Translations under genes and position numbers: made by a program
In this document: one piece after another, positions 30,886 to 42,149 of the stretch
Position numbering within the stretch: the first letter of the stretch is position 1
How the letters are laid out: each line of letters starts with the position of its first letter
Notes under the pieces: model-generated
The model's input: the letters and a program-made list of their open reading frames with translations, nothing else
What the model was told of the DNA's origin: nothing
The model's database searches: none
NCBI GenBank assembly: GCA_037176725.1
Contig: JAZBRS010000049.1
Location: 34,402,001 to 34,466,000, forward strand
Origin: Posidonia oceanica
Lineage: Eukaryota > Streptophyta > Magnoliopsida > Alismatales > Posidoniaceae
Direction: 5' to 3'
Length of the DNA stretch: 64,000 nucleotides

Positions 30886-32350
30886 TCAGCATGCCTATAT
30901 CACTGAAGAAACCTAGGGCCTAACACCAAGCCAGAAAAGGGAGAGATTCCCAAAGCCAATAGGAAGAGGAACACTTGGGGGGACCCATACCTTGTCCTGT
31001 CTCCACGTACACATTGCATGGGAAGGTAAGGGAAAAGTAGGCTCGGAGCAGAGGCTTAGAGTATGGACTGCTTACCAAATAACCTAGAAAGCATCAAGAA
31101 AAGACGGCGGCAAAAATCGTCCAAACAGAGAGGAAAGAAGGCAGCAAAGAAGCTGTCCAAGTGAGGAACAAACGAAAGGAGACAGTAAAAGAAACTGTCC
31201 AACTAAAAGAGGTCAGCAAAGAGCTGTCCAAAGAGCGGCAAAGGGCATGGCAAAAGCTGTCTATGCATCTAAAAGTATAAACCATAGAAAGACGCATTAA
31301 GGACTAAAGAAAGTCAAGCAGGAATCAAAGTCGAAGCCAAAACCGAGAGTCTACTATATCTCGAAACTTCCCCTGTCCTATTCTCACTAACAAGCAAGGA
31401 GTAAGCAACCCCAGGTGGTCAAGGACTGAAAAGGCCTAGGGAGTAGTAGCCCAAGTAAGGATTGGTATGTAGACCAAAGTCTTTAAAAGGATACAGGCAT
31501 GGCACAAGGGACATGTCCACGAATGTAGGGCCCACTCATCTGTTTGAAATAGACCCCAAGGTTAATGCTTAAAGAAGGTACTCATCTTTCCCCAGTAGAT
31601 AAGCTAAAAATCCTAAAAATCACAAAAAAAATCACATAACCTAAAAATCCAAAAAAATCACATAACCCAAAATCCAAAAAAATCATATAACCAAAAATCC
31701 AAAAAAAATCACATAACCTCAAAACACCAAAAAAATTAAAAATCCCAAAAAACAAAATCAAGACATCTAACCTACCTACAAGTGAAAACTTAGTAAGTAG
31801 GAAAACTGGAATTAATTTGGCCAATGATGCAACCATCAACTCACCAGGATTCGGAGTTAGCGTCCTACTCAAGTGTGTCTCACGGCTTGGGTGCGCTCTC
31901 TCAACAAAGACATTACTCGCATAATGATCTTTAGAGCATCCACGGATGACTCACAATCAGCGTCTACTGGGCTCTAATATCCATCTCTTTAGCTGAGGCC
32001 AGAAATTAATTCCCTCCATCATTTTAAAATAAACATGCTTTCTTTGCATTGAAATTTATGTCTCCTGGTTAATTAATTAACTTAGCCTAAACCTTTTCAT
32101 TTGACATATCTTCTCTTTGCTTAATTAATCAACTTAACCAAATCTTTCGCCAAGGAAGGTATGCTTTGTGATTACTAATGAAAAAGTAAGCATGTGCAGA
32201 AAACATTTCATATAAATATTCACATCTTTACAAGTACAGACTATGGCAAAAGAAAAGTACAGACTCTGACAAAAACAAAAGAAAGGTACAAGCTCAATGG
32301 CCAGACTCACCGCTACCCTCACGTCCACCACCTGGAGGCCTCGACGCGGG
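30886..32350 (+). other. Post-integrase spacer of element A with short tandem repeats
   Basis: About 1.46 kb. Lys-rich segments containing GCAAAGAAGCTGTCCAA repeats (31080-31260) resemble the spacer of element B (17500-17570). An AT-rich array of AATCCAAAAAAATCACATAA units lies at about 31608-31730. No convincing gene. Confidence 0.65.
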
Positions 32351-35160
32351 CTACGCCACAGATGACGTCGCTCTGCTCTGGCTCCTCTCCCGAGACGCCC
32401 TCAGTATAGAACGAACCATCTCAAGGTGAGGGGAGGATCGCGCTCTTGCAATCTGCTCAGTTGACAGAACTCTAGAGTGTGCTGACACTGACGGGGCTGC
32501 AGCAACCGGAGCAGGAATGTCAGCATCAGGTAGAACTGCCGCAACTGTCACCTGAGTCTCCGCCAACTGTGCCTCCAACTCCTGTATCCGTTGGCTACGA
32601 CCAACGCTCAGCTGCAGTAAAGAAGACAGCAGTCCCAGAGTTAGAATAATTAAGCAAGAAAGCTAGCAATAGTCTAATATGCTCAAGTAGAAAAGGAGTT
32701 ACCCTTCTTGTGGAGTCCGCCTCAAAACGTGCCCTAGCTATCTCCCTCTCAGATACGGCCACACGGGCCTCCAACTCCCAGACGTGGCTATCATGCTCCC
32801 GCTTCGCTTAACTAAGACGCCCCTGAAGCTCCTTGGCACGCCGCAAGGCATCATCTAGCTGGCTCTGAGTAGGACCAATGGCCGGAGGTGTATGGATCAA
32901 ATCCATCATCGCCTGAATCTGCACAATGAAGCCATACGAGTTAGAGGACAGGTATTTACAAGTACTTAAAGTAAGAAAAGTGCAGTAATATCTCCGAATT
33001 GCGAGCCTGGACCTCCTCAGCAAGTACACCCTTGACACGGGAAGCGGCTGGACCTGTGGTGGCAGTAGGGGTAGGCTCTGCACTTGTTGAAGCACCCTCA
33101 GCCTACATCAAAGCAAAGACAACAATTAGACAAGCAGAAACAGGCACAAATAGCTAAAAAGGGAAAACTACACTCACTCGTGCTCGAAGCTCGTCCATCT
33201 GGGACAGGAGCTCGTTACTCTCCCGCACCAGCTCCGCCACTATCAAGGAGTGCTGCTCTTGCTGAGTCCTGAATGCCTCAGTCATCCCTTCTGAAGCGTC
33301 CATCTGTGCAAACAAGGAAGATGCGTAAGCAAATGAACAAGTAAAGGAGAAGTAAAATAGCACAACACCAAAAGAAATTGCTTACCAGCTCCTCAATGTG
33401 ACTGTAGGCGATCCCCAACTCATGACGGAGGTCGCCAACGCTCACACTAGGACCAGTGCCCATCGGTACGTTGGAGCGACCATAAAAGACCTCGCGGTGG
33501 AAGACAATCAAATGGCCGAACTGAGAATCAAACCCGGTCCTCCACACTGCCTCTGTCTCTGTAGAACCATCAGAAAGGGGTTCTGTGCCACACGAGCGCC
33601 AGCTCTCGAGCTGCTCTCCAAACCGCTGAGGAGTATCAGTCCGACCTCCCTTAATGGATCCCTGAGAGCAATCCGCAAGACCTACCACCGGAACAACCTG
33701 CCGAAGGCTGAACTGTCGCAAGACACAGCCCACCGGGCTGTAGTGACACCGGAAGAGGCTAAAAAGCCAGCACTCCCGAAAGAACAAGTGGGAACCGCAC
33801 GCCACAGGCTCCTCATCAGCATGCTCACCCTCGGAGTAGGGTCTCCAGACGACCTGCAAGCACAAATCAGTCAGAAACCAGTAAACCATGCAGGAAAGAA
33901 GGGTCTAAGCACTGAAACTCACCCACTCCTCTAGGAGGATCTCTAGCAGAAAGCGGCCCAAATGTCTCACAAGACGAATCCGCTCCAGAGCCAACTGCAC
34001 CTCGCTCCACCGTCGAGCCTGGGGAAACTCGACGGGACCATCTCCTAGGACTCTAGGTTGAAGGTACACAAAGTGCTCAAAGATCCAGGCCTGTCAAGCA
34101 ACAAATTCCAAGTCAGAAACAGGCAATTAAACAGAAGGCAAGCAAAATAAATAAAGTACAAACCTGGAAAAGGGGCAGACAGTCCGAAAGAGAGCGGGTC
34201 TGGCCTGCAGCAAAAGACTCTAGCCGAGAGATCAAATAGACCAACACGGCTGAAACCTAGGAATATCTACCAATCCTCTCGACATTTAGAAGGAGAGGGG
34301 CAAAACCGACATGTAGCAACTGTGAAGACGTGCTGAAAAAGGGCCTATGAAACAGAATAGATAAAAAGAGCCGGAGCTGCTGATCCGCTATCTTTGGGGT
34401 CACCTAGTCAACAAGAAGAAGGTCGTCCAGTCGGTCCTTCAGCCACTTGACGTTGACGCGTGTATGGAAACGACTAGAAGGGGGAGGACGCGCACCATAA
34501 CAGGCCTCTAGCTCGTCACCATAGCAGGGCTGCAAAGTCGCCACCACAGGCTTTCCGTCAACCCTCAGGCCCACCAGCCGCACTACGTCCTCCAGGGTGA
34601 TCATCATCTCGCCCACGCGAAAGATGAAGCTGTCGGAACTCCTGTTGTACCTCTTGGCAAAAGAAACCAGAAGTTCGAGGTGAATCTCAAAGGGCATGAT
34701 ATCCAAGAAGTGGCCGAAGCCCATCCCCGCAAGTCTCGCCTGCTGGAACACTAGGAGGTCGAGGTACGTCTCATGCAAGTCATGCCAGCTAGAGCACGCC
34801 CAGCTCGACAATGGCATCTGGCATAAAAGAAAACATTAAAAACATTAGTAACTTAATAACAATCAAGGAAAGTAGCTTAATAAAAGCCAAAAACACATAA
34901 AGTAACCTCACCTGGCCTAACTCTGCGAGCTCTATCGCTGTACAAGCTCTCCTAGGAGGAGAAGGGACCGCACCTGACTCAGGGTCACCCTCGTCACCGT
35001 CACCAACCTCAGGCTGCGCAGGAGACGACGCACGTGGACGCCTCGCCCGAAGCTTGCGAGGACGAGAGGAGTTCGCCTCCTCAGTGGAAGGACCGGCCTC
35101 GTCCCTCTCCGTCTCAGCCTCCTCGTCAGAAGCCCTGAAATGGTGCCACAAGTAGAGCAT
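32351..35160 (-). pseudogene. Antisense PMD plus coiled-coil gene, about 8 exons, element A (degraded)
   Basis: Minus-strand exons with matching splice signals, all phase 0: E1 35160-34912 (acidic, Pro-rich, DNA-binding-like RPRKLRARRPRA); E2 34817-34164 (PMD core: ARLAGMGFGHFLDIMPFEI, FRVGEMMITLEDVVRLVGLRV); E3 34090-33923 (FVYLQPRV...RRWSEVQLAL); E4 33853-33386; E5 33303-33178 (coiled coil, VAELVRESNELLSQMDELRA); E6 about 33104-33000; E7 about 32912-32704 (coiled coil, with a TAA); E8 about 32612-32351 (ends SRATSSVA). TAG codons at 34406-34404 and about 34260 interrupt E2 where Gln and Trp are expected. The donor after E6 reads AT instead of GT. The gene is a two-part protein: PMD head and coiled-coil tail. 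Its E3-E8 counterpart is at 20946-22550 in element B. Confidence 0.75.
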
Positions 35161-36590
35161 AGTCAGTTAAAGTCATTAATAATCTCCTTAACCATTTCCT
35201 GAAACATTAAGTAATCCGCCTAAACATTAACCGATTAAAAATTCAAAACATCACTCTAACTAACCAATTTAAACTTAAAACTAAACCTTAAATTCAAAAG
35301 TCAAATTTAAAAACAAACTTTAAACCCTAATTCTAACTCTTAAATTCTAACTTTAAAATCCAAAATTCAAAAGTCAAATTTAAAAACAAACTTTAAACCC
35401 TAATTCTAACTCTTAAATTCTAACTTTAAAATCCAAAATTCAAAAGCTTTAAACCTTAAGATCCAACTTTTGATTCTTAATTTAATTAATCCTTTTAAAT
35501 GAATCCATCATTAACTTCAAAAATTCCTAATTTCTTAAATCCGAATTAATCCATTAAATAATTTATCTTCAATGGAATCTTCTATTCTGTCCACACTTTA
35601 ATCCAGAAATTAACTCCTCAAATTAAAAAGAGAATTAAAAAATTTTAATCTCCTAAATTTCTAGGAAAAATTCGCCATAACCTCCCCTATAATTTCAACT
35701 AAAAATTTTCATTTTCCTGCAAACCAACAACATACAAATCTCCATAAAATGGATTTTCATTCACATTTCGCATTCACATCAAGAAATTTCATTCACATTT
35801 CACGTTTCACATCAAACACAAAGAAAAATTTCTATTTCCCGTTCACATTTACATCAAGAACAAAGAAGAATTTCCATTATCCATCTCACATTCACATCAA
35901 AATTTCCATCTCACATTCACATCAGAAAATTTAACATTTAAAACATAACTTTAAACTAAATTTACATGAATTAAGCTAAACTGAATTTAAATCTAAAATA
36001 CCACCATTAACACTTAAGAAATCAGAATTCTTAAAAATCAGAATTAATTAAACTAAAATCAAACTAAACTTACATCTTAAACTAAAAAAACATAATTTTT
36101 AGTTAAACTAAAAATTAAACTTGCATCTTAAACTAAAAACAGAAGTTTTAATTAAACTAAACTAAAAACAGAATTAAACTAAAGACAAAACTGAACTAAA
36201 AACTAAATTCATTAAACTAAACTAAAACTGAAATTAAAATTAAACTAACTAAAATTAAAATTCCAACATTCCAAATTGAATTCACATTCCCATTTACATA
36301 AACATATAAATTAAACCTAAAAACAGAAATTAAATTTAGAAATAAACATATAAATTAAACCTAAAAACAGAAATTAAACTCAAAATTTTCTATTTCCATA
36401 TAAACTGAAATTAAACTTAAAATTTCCATAAATTCACAAATATTCCACAATAACTGAAATTATTCTAAACTAACATAACTCAAGCCACATTTTCAAAAAG
36501 GAGAAAAACCAAAAAAAAAATAATAAAAAAATCCCACTGCCTACACCCATTCCCCCCAATCCGGCCATCCAACGCCATCACCGTCGCCCA
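35161..36590. other. AT-rich non-coding stretch between the antisense genes of element A
   Basis: About 1.4 kb of low-complexity A/T-rich sequence with AACTAAA and AAATTAAA runs. An 80-bp direct repeat occurs at about 35286-35450. It is the likely promoter side of the antisense coiled-coil gene; no coding sequence is visible. The sudden change in base composition suggests expansion of simple repeats. Confidence 0.6.
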
Positions 36591-36864
36591 TTGGTGCCCG
36601 ATAGCAAGGAAGAAGGTGAGGAAGAGGAAGGGAAAACCTACCTTTGCCGTCGGCGAGCCCTGCCGTCGCTGCCGTCGTCGCTCGCCATCAAGGAGGAGGA
36701 AGAAGGTGTATTGCCGGAGACCACCACCACGCCGCCGTGCCGAAGAGGATCACCACTAGTCGAAGGAGATATGCTAGATGGAGTGGAAGAAGAGAGAAAG
36801 GTGGAGAAGAATTTGAAGCTCTGAAACAAAGAGGGCAACGGCCAGTTTTTTCTACTGGACTCAT

Positions 36865-37040
36865 AACCTGGTCGCCAGAAGAAGAGGCGACTCACCCGGA
36901 CGCCCTTACAACAAGTGACTGACCCCCCAGCTTCTTCGCGCGCCGACTTTCCCGCCTCGGTTTGAACCTTTCGAAGAAGCACGATGCTAGACGCCCTAAA
37001 AAGAGGCGACTGGAACGGGCGCCACAAGGAGCGGCGGCTA
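36865..37040. repeat. Element-A motif cluster downstream of the antisense PMD gene
   Basis: Copies include GGTCGCCAGAAG (36872), AGAGGCGACTCACC (about 36888), AAGTGACTGACC (about 36913), AGAGGCGACTGG (about 37002) and GGCGGCTAACC (about 37033). The cluster lies about 200-375 bp beyond the PMD stop codon, the same arrangement as 18463-18600 in element B but with a different motif. Confidence 0.75.
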
Positions 37041-37240
37041 ACCACGACAGAGGGTTTCATCCCTTAATTTCTCTCTAAAACACAAACTTGTACATTAACA
37101 AATGACAAAACACAGTTTAGAAGCTAAAATGTAATCCAACTCAAAATGTAATTCAAGAACTAAAACATAATTCAACCCAAGTTTAAAAACTAACTAAGAC
37201 ATGATCCAACTCAACTTAAAAATTAAAATTTAAAACATAA

Positions 37241-38600
37241 TCAGCCATGCATTGCCATGCTCGAGCAGTTGAGCCCAAGCATCTTCAGGAATTCCCGCCG
37301 GTCATCAACATATTTCTGAGGAGTGGGGTAGTGTCGTGCATACGACTTCAAGTACTTTGCCTCCTGAGACTTTCGAGCAATTGCAGAAAGCCAAGGCGCA
37401 CTCAGAGACACTCGCCTGCCGATGTAAACCCAACGTGCTATGTACTCCAGGACCATCCTCTCATCTCGATCACTGTCTTCCTTGCGCACACGGATCGGAG
37501 GAGTCAGAACTGCATCAACCTGGACAACTAGCTCCTGATTCAGCAGATGTGGACAACGATGGATGGAATACAGCACTAGCGATGTGGCACCCACCAGGAC
37601 GAGCTCAAGATCACTGTGAACTGTGCTCATTACCCGTGCCTTATGAGCTCCAGGTAGCTTTGGAACAAAATCAAAATCCTGTAGTGACAAGTGTCCCAGA
37701 TGGAGAACGCAGTCATGGAAGCTTAGGCCGGCGAAGACTGTGTCAAAACGACAATGAGACATGAACCACCTGTGCAGCAGTAGTGGAGAGCCAAAGAACT
37801 TCCCTGAACAAGAGGCACTGATGAGCCCCTCCATGGTGTAAGCCAACACGGCAGGAGCCAAGCACAAGTCTGGACGAATAGCCACCAACATTAAGAGATC
37901 CGCATGGTGGAGATCCATTGTGAAATTTGCATATGCAAACAAGGCAAGGCCACCGACTGCTACGAACAAGCACATCCTCAGCTCAGCCTCAGCAAGTTGC
38001 CTAGTGCTAAGAACCTCCCACAGGCCTCGAAGAAAGAGTCTCCCTGAGTGCATCAAAGCCTTGCTAGCCTCCTGATCCATTGCTAAATACCCACCTATCT
38101 TCCTGGAGCCCATTGTCTCAACAGAAATAGTGAAGCGATCATCTGCAGCTTCAGTAGATTCCACTGCCAACCCAAGCAAAGAGGACACCTCCTCACATGT
38201 GATCAACGTCTCCCCACAAGGAAGATTGAAGGTGTTGGAAGAACCATTCCAGAAAGCCATCAAGGCATGCAATAATGGCCATGGCACAAGCATGCGAATC
38301 AAATCAAGTAGCTTATCGAAACCACTGCACCCGAAGAGATGCCTGTTATTCTTTACTTGATTGATCAAGCCAGCCACCCACGGCAAAGTATACCGGAAAG
38401 AATTGTGGAAGTCCGGGCATCCTGTGAGGTTCACTACGGCCTAAACAAGTAACATTCAGAGACAAAACCACAAAGAAAAGCATGCAAAGACAAAGAGGAG
38501 AACATACTTGGTCATCCCGGATAGCTTTCATCAAATGGTTGGGGATATCGACCACCCTCTTCATTTGGAAGGTCGAAGAAGAGAAGGAAGGAAGCTTCAT
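37241..38600 (-). CDS. Antisense plant mobile domain (PMD) protein, element A (intact)
   Basis: Exon 1 is 38600-38508 (31 codons, MKLPSFSSSTFQMK...IRDDQ), a 67-bp GTATGT...TTTAG intron spans 38507-38441, and exon 2 runs 38440-37241. The spliced frame is 430 codons with no stop or frameshift, unlike the ruined gag-pol of the same element. The intron has the same place, phase (0) and length as in the element-B gene (66 bp). PMD-family blocks include LDLIRMLVPWPLLHALMAFW, GETLITCEEVSSLLGL, GSPLLLHRW and LELVLVGATSLVLYSIHRC. The PMD family includes MAIN and MAIL1, which act in silencing and genome maintenance in Arabidopsis; the role of transposon copies is not established. I use ATG 38600, since nothing in frame upstream is better. 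Element-A motif clusters lie on both sides. Confidence 0.88.
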
Positions 38601-38724
38601 AGTCAAGATAAGGGGTTTACTTATGCAGAATGCTTCCTGAAAAGCAAGGACGGCTGTCTTTTATCTCCCCTTATCAAAATAAGCAGGGTTTAAAACGGTT
38701 TTTGGACTAAATAAGCCAGGAGAT

Positions 38725-38790
38725 CACGCGTCGCCCTAACAACCAGCAACTAGCATAGCCGCCCAGTCAAGAGGCGACTAACCCATTAGG
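38725..38790. repeat. Element-A motif cluster upstream of the antisense PMD gene
   Basis: GCGTCGCCCTAAC, CAGCAACTAGC and AGAGGCGACTAACC lie within 65 bp, about 125-190 bp upstream of the PMD start codon. This corresponds to 20335-20466 in element B. Confidence 0.75.
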
Positions 38791-39606
38791 ACAGACCTAC
38801 CGCGGAGTCGAGAAGTGAACTCTTGCCCTGAGTTCACGCATCACCTACTGCAACCACTGCGAACACCAGACGACACATCGGGTTGGCAAATGAAGGGTTC
38901 ACTCCCTCACCCGGTTCTCTTTGCACGGAACCTCTTTACTTGCCAAATCGAGCTGTGGGACGACGGTCCTTTCCAGAGAATGCTGGTCACACTTAAGGAC
39001 GGAAAACACTTGACCACAGCAAATTGCATTCATTCATTTCGCATATGTCTATATGGATTGGGACCAACCGTACCCACTGGCCTAACCTAGCATATGGACC
39101 ATTCATTGTATTGCGTGTTGACCTTGCATTATCATAGTATGTTTGAATCATGCATCCATGCATTTTCTCATATCATTGGAAGTGGAGCACGGACGGAGCA
39201 TCGTTCTTCAAGAGTGTTAGAAACCCCTCAGGCATATGATTCTCCTAGAGCCAACCTAGTTCGTATCTATCCTCTTATCAATTCCAATCTGAGTAAAGTC
39301 TCAAACAAGATGTCACACTCTCCTTTCGATCATGCTAGAATAACATCCTGCGATTTCCTCCTTAGTGCTTGCCCGTTGGAACACACATGGTTGACCTGGT
39401 CTTGACTTCGGCTGCAACACTAGATCCGAAACTGACTTGACCCCTCCATGCCTAAGTCTCCAATTTGATGGCAATTTAAACCCTCTTTTTATCTTTTCTT
39501 TGGCTACTTTAGTGGCAAATTGTTTGAGATGGAGCTCCCCTTTTCAAGAAATGCTCAATAGGACATCGTTCTTGCCTTGGACCCGATCTTGTTCCAAGAT
39601 CAACTC
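38791..39606. other. 3' non-coding region of element A
   Basis: About 0.8 kb without a supported gene. A block near 38940-39035 (GACGACGGTCC...AGAGAATG...AAATTGCATTCAT) resembles the repeat blocks at 23240-23640 in element B. No hairpin array like that of B is seen. Confidence 0.55.
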
Positions 39607-39620
39607 CAAGGAGGGGTATC
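39607..39620 (+). promoter_or_regulatory. Polypurine tract of element A
   Basis: CAAGGAGGGGTATC directly precedes the LTR start TGTAGATATCC at 39621. Confidence 0.85.
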
Positions 39621-41049
39621 TGTAGATATCCTATTTTCACATTTCTGAGAGTTCCTTCTGAGGATAGAAACCTTAAGGCGCCCCAAGTTTTGTGCCTAAG
39701 TTTTGATAACACGTCTTCCAGATGTTCCTTGACTTCTTTAAAGCATCACTTGATCCTACCTTGACTCGGGTTGTTGGCTGTGGTAGAGCTAACTCACTCA
39801 GGCTCGTGACAAGTCCGAGTACCCTGGGTATCCTTCATTTCTACTCAGATTCGTGGTAGATTTGAGTTAACAGAGATGCCTCCTTGATTTCATAGAGTAT
39901 CTGTAGTTTCCCGGCCTTCTATCTTGTTTCCTCTGGCCAAAACCTGGGAGAAGGGCTGGAAATGACCTAGGCTTGATAGTAGCCAGTTGGAGAGGTGACT
40001 CAACTAGTTGCTTCCTAGAGAGGCGACTAAGCCTGTCGCCCATTACCCCGACGACTGCCTCAGAAGCCGACATCAGCGACGGCCCAGTCAAAAGCCATCT
40101 GAGGAGGCGACCCACAAGGACGCCACCTAGAAAGGCGATTGGGCGATCGTGGGCAGCGGTTGCTCACCACGATCCTTTCAACTCTCAGGCACCCGCGCAT
40201 GCGGCGGCTGAGTAGTTGCGGAACTGCCTCGGTCTTCCCCACAATCCTTACCATTAGGCGTCACTCCATGCAACGACTAACAATCGTGGCCCCCCCTGAA
40301 CCGCTTTTCCACAGTTATCTCCCACTACCCCCTCAACCGTTCGGCGCCAGCTCAGCCGGTGACTAACAATCGTGGCCTCATTCCCGGGTCGTCCCACACT
40401 TTGACTGAGCAATTGCTAGGTTTAGGCGCTATCTCAACCGGCGACTAACCCTAACTGCCACTTTCTAGAATTTTCTGAACTCCAACCGTCCTCACCCTCC
40501 TAAAATCTATAAATAGACCCCCTAGGCCAGTCGTTTGAGGGTCGGGATTTTAGAGAGAGGAATTTCCAAGAGAGACAAAGCCCTGTCAGTTGTAAGCCAC
40601 CTTCAGAGAGCTAGATTTCCAATCCAGAAACTCTATCTCCTGTCCTCAAGAGGCTACCAACCTAGGCTTCTTCCTCCGATCTCAGAGATTCTCAGCTACG
40701 CCGAAGCTCCAACCGTGCCTCCTTCCAACCTCATTGCATACAGCATAAGGGTGAAAGAGAGTATCTTCCTCCAGTCTAATTTCTCATTGCATTTTTACAA
40801 TCCTTAGCATAGGACCCATAGCATGTGTATGCGGAGAACAACCCCTAGGAAGGAAGAAGCTTACGTAACACGAGGAAGCCGCTAGATGACATCCAGCCGT
40901 CGATCTAGTGGTCCGAGGACTTACATCATCATCATCTCCCCCCAGGTATCTTGTCTACCCAAAGGCGAGTGGCGATCACAACAGAGCTGACAACGTACGT
41001 AGTGGCACAGTCATCTTCTCAAACACCCCCCACCAAATTCCACACTACA
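39621..41049 (+). repeat. 3' LTR of element A
   Basis: 1,429 bp, TG...CA. The part from 39929 on matches 1-1126. It holds the motif cluster (about 39985-40450), TATAAATA at 40508-40515 and the PBS-like TGGCGATCACA at 40970-40980. Confidence 0.95.
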
Positions 41050-41837
41050 GAGGCCAGGGAAATTTTTTTCACTGCCTTTGGCGTCATGCCCCTTTGCTCC
41101 TCTAGGCTGGCAGCCCTAACTGCTCGGATGACATCCGCTAAAATGTCTAGCGTCGCGGGTGGCAAGCACGATAGTCCTGTCTGGAGTTCTTTTCCAGGCT
41201 GGCAGCCCTAACTGCTTGGATGACATTTGCTCCAATGTCTAGCGTCGCGGGTGACAAGCATGTTAGTCTTGTCTAGAGCCGTTTTTGTGCAAGTTTGGAC
41301 TAGCCGCCAATTTGTCGCATCGCATCTTGGCACTTTCTTCTTTTCCTTGCATCGCATCGCATCAGCATGCATCGCACAACACTACACTGGCATCCCATGC
41401 TAGATAGCTGCATTCGCATCACTTCGCATCACCATGCATCAGCACAGCATCTCTTCATGCACAGCATCATGCACTAGTGCATTTTTGGTTCAACATCAGC
41501 ATTAGCATCAGCATCACATGCATGCATCGCCCGCGTCTCCCTAGTGGAGTTCGGCGTGGCAAACATTTAGCACAGGTTTACTTTTGCATCAGCATCATAT
41601 CAGCATTGCATCAGCATCTTATCAGCATTGCATCGGCATCCATATCTGCATTTGCATTTGCATTCACATCTACATTTGCATCTACATCTTGGCAATGGGT
41701 CATGATTTCCGGTGTATCCACCAGATAAGTGACTCACGCCTACAACAACATCTAGCTCTCTTCAGCGTCAGGTGGGGTGCCTTGTCAACCCTGAGCCTTG
41801 GTCTCACTTCGCTTGACCTCGCTCAGGGAGGGGCATC
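41050..41837 (+). other. Internal 3' tail of element C with tandem repeats and polypurine tract
   Basis: A 92-bp direct repeat (AGGCTGGCAGCCCTAACTGC at 41104 and 41196) is followed by GCATCA/GCATCGCATC simple repeats (41330-41690). CAGGGAGGGGCATC at 41824-41837 is the polypurine tract, homologous to those of A and B. No gene seen. Confidence 0.75.
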
Positions 41838-41924
41838 TGTAGACATCCCATTTTGACATGCCAAATTGGTGGTTCTCTCTAAAACCCATTTTTAAACCCA
41901 AAAATGCACCCATTTTTAAACCCA

Positions 41925-42135
41925 AAACCACACTTAAAACCCTAGAAAAAAACATAGGTTGGCACTTCTAAAACCCTAGAAAAACTCTAGGTTAGCACTT
42001 CTAAAACCCTAGGTTAGCACTCTCTGAAACCCTAGGTCAGCATTCACTTAAACCCTAGGTCAAACCCTAGGTTAGCATGCCTAAACCATAGGTCAAACCC
42101 TAGGTTAGCACACCTAGACAGTAGTCAAACCCTAG
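41925..42135 (+). repeat. AAACCCTAGGT array in the LTR of element C
   Basis: About ten copies of AAACCCTA, mostly in units like AAACCCTAGGTTAGCAC of 15-27 bp. AAACCCTA is the core of the plant telo-box and of the Arabidopsis-type telomere repeat, but the spacing is too irregular for real telomeric DNA. Confidence 0.8.
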
Positions 42136-42149
42136 GTCACACCCATGCA

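Larger units (their letters stand above)
1..41049 (+). mobile_element. Element A: Tat-lineage Ty3/Gypsy LTR retrotransposon, interrupted by element B
   Basis: Positions 1-1126 match 39929-41049 nearly base for base, so they are the two LTRs of one element; the first 308 bp of the 5' LTR lie outside the window. Between them, in order, are a PBS, a long leader, gag, retropepsin 1, [element B], retropepsin 2, G-patch, RT, RNase H, archaeal-type RNase H, integrase, two antisense genes and a polypurine tract. Without B and one copy of its 5-bp target duplication the element would be about 21.4 kb. Dual RNase H, no chromodomain and a tRNA-Arg-like PBS place it in the Tat/Ogre group. The sense frames carry many stops and a few frameshifts, so this copy is not autonomous. 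The right flank starts gaggc at 41050; the matching left target duplication is outside the window. Confidence 0.9.

Noticed and set aside
36638..37060. 140-codon minus-strand ORF before the element-A PMD gene
   Set aside because: Ser/Arg-rich with no family match; it overlaps the motif cluster and has no splice link to the neighbouring genes that I can support.
41925..42135. True interstitial telomere
   Set aside because: AAACCCTA copies are spaced irregularly within 15-27 bp units and lie inside an LTR; no run of perfect heptamers.
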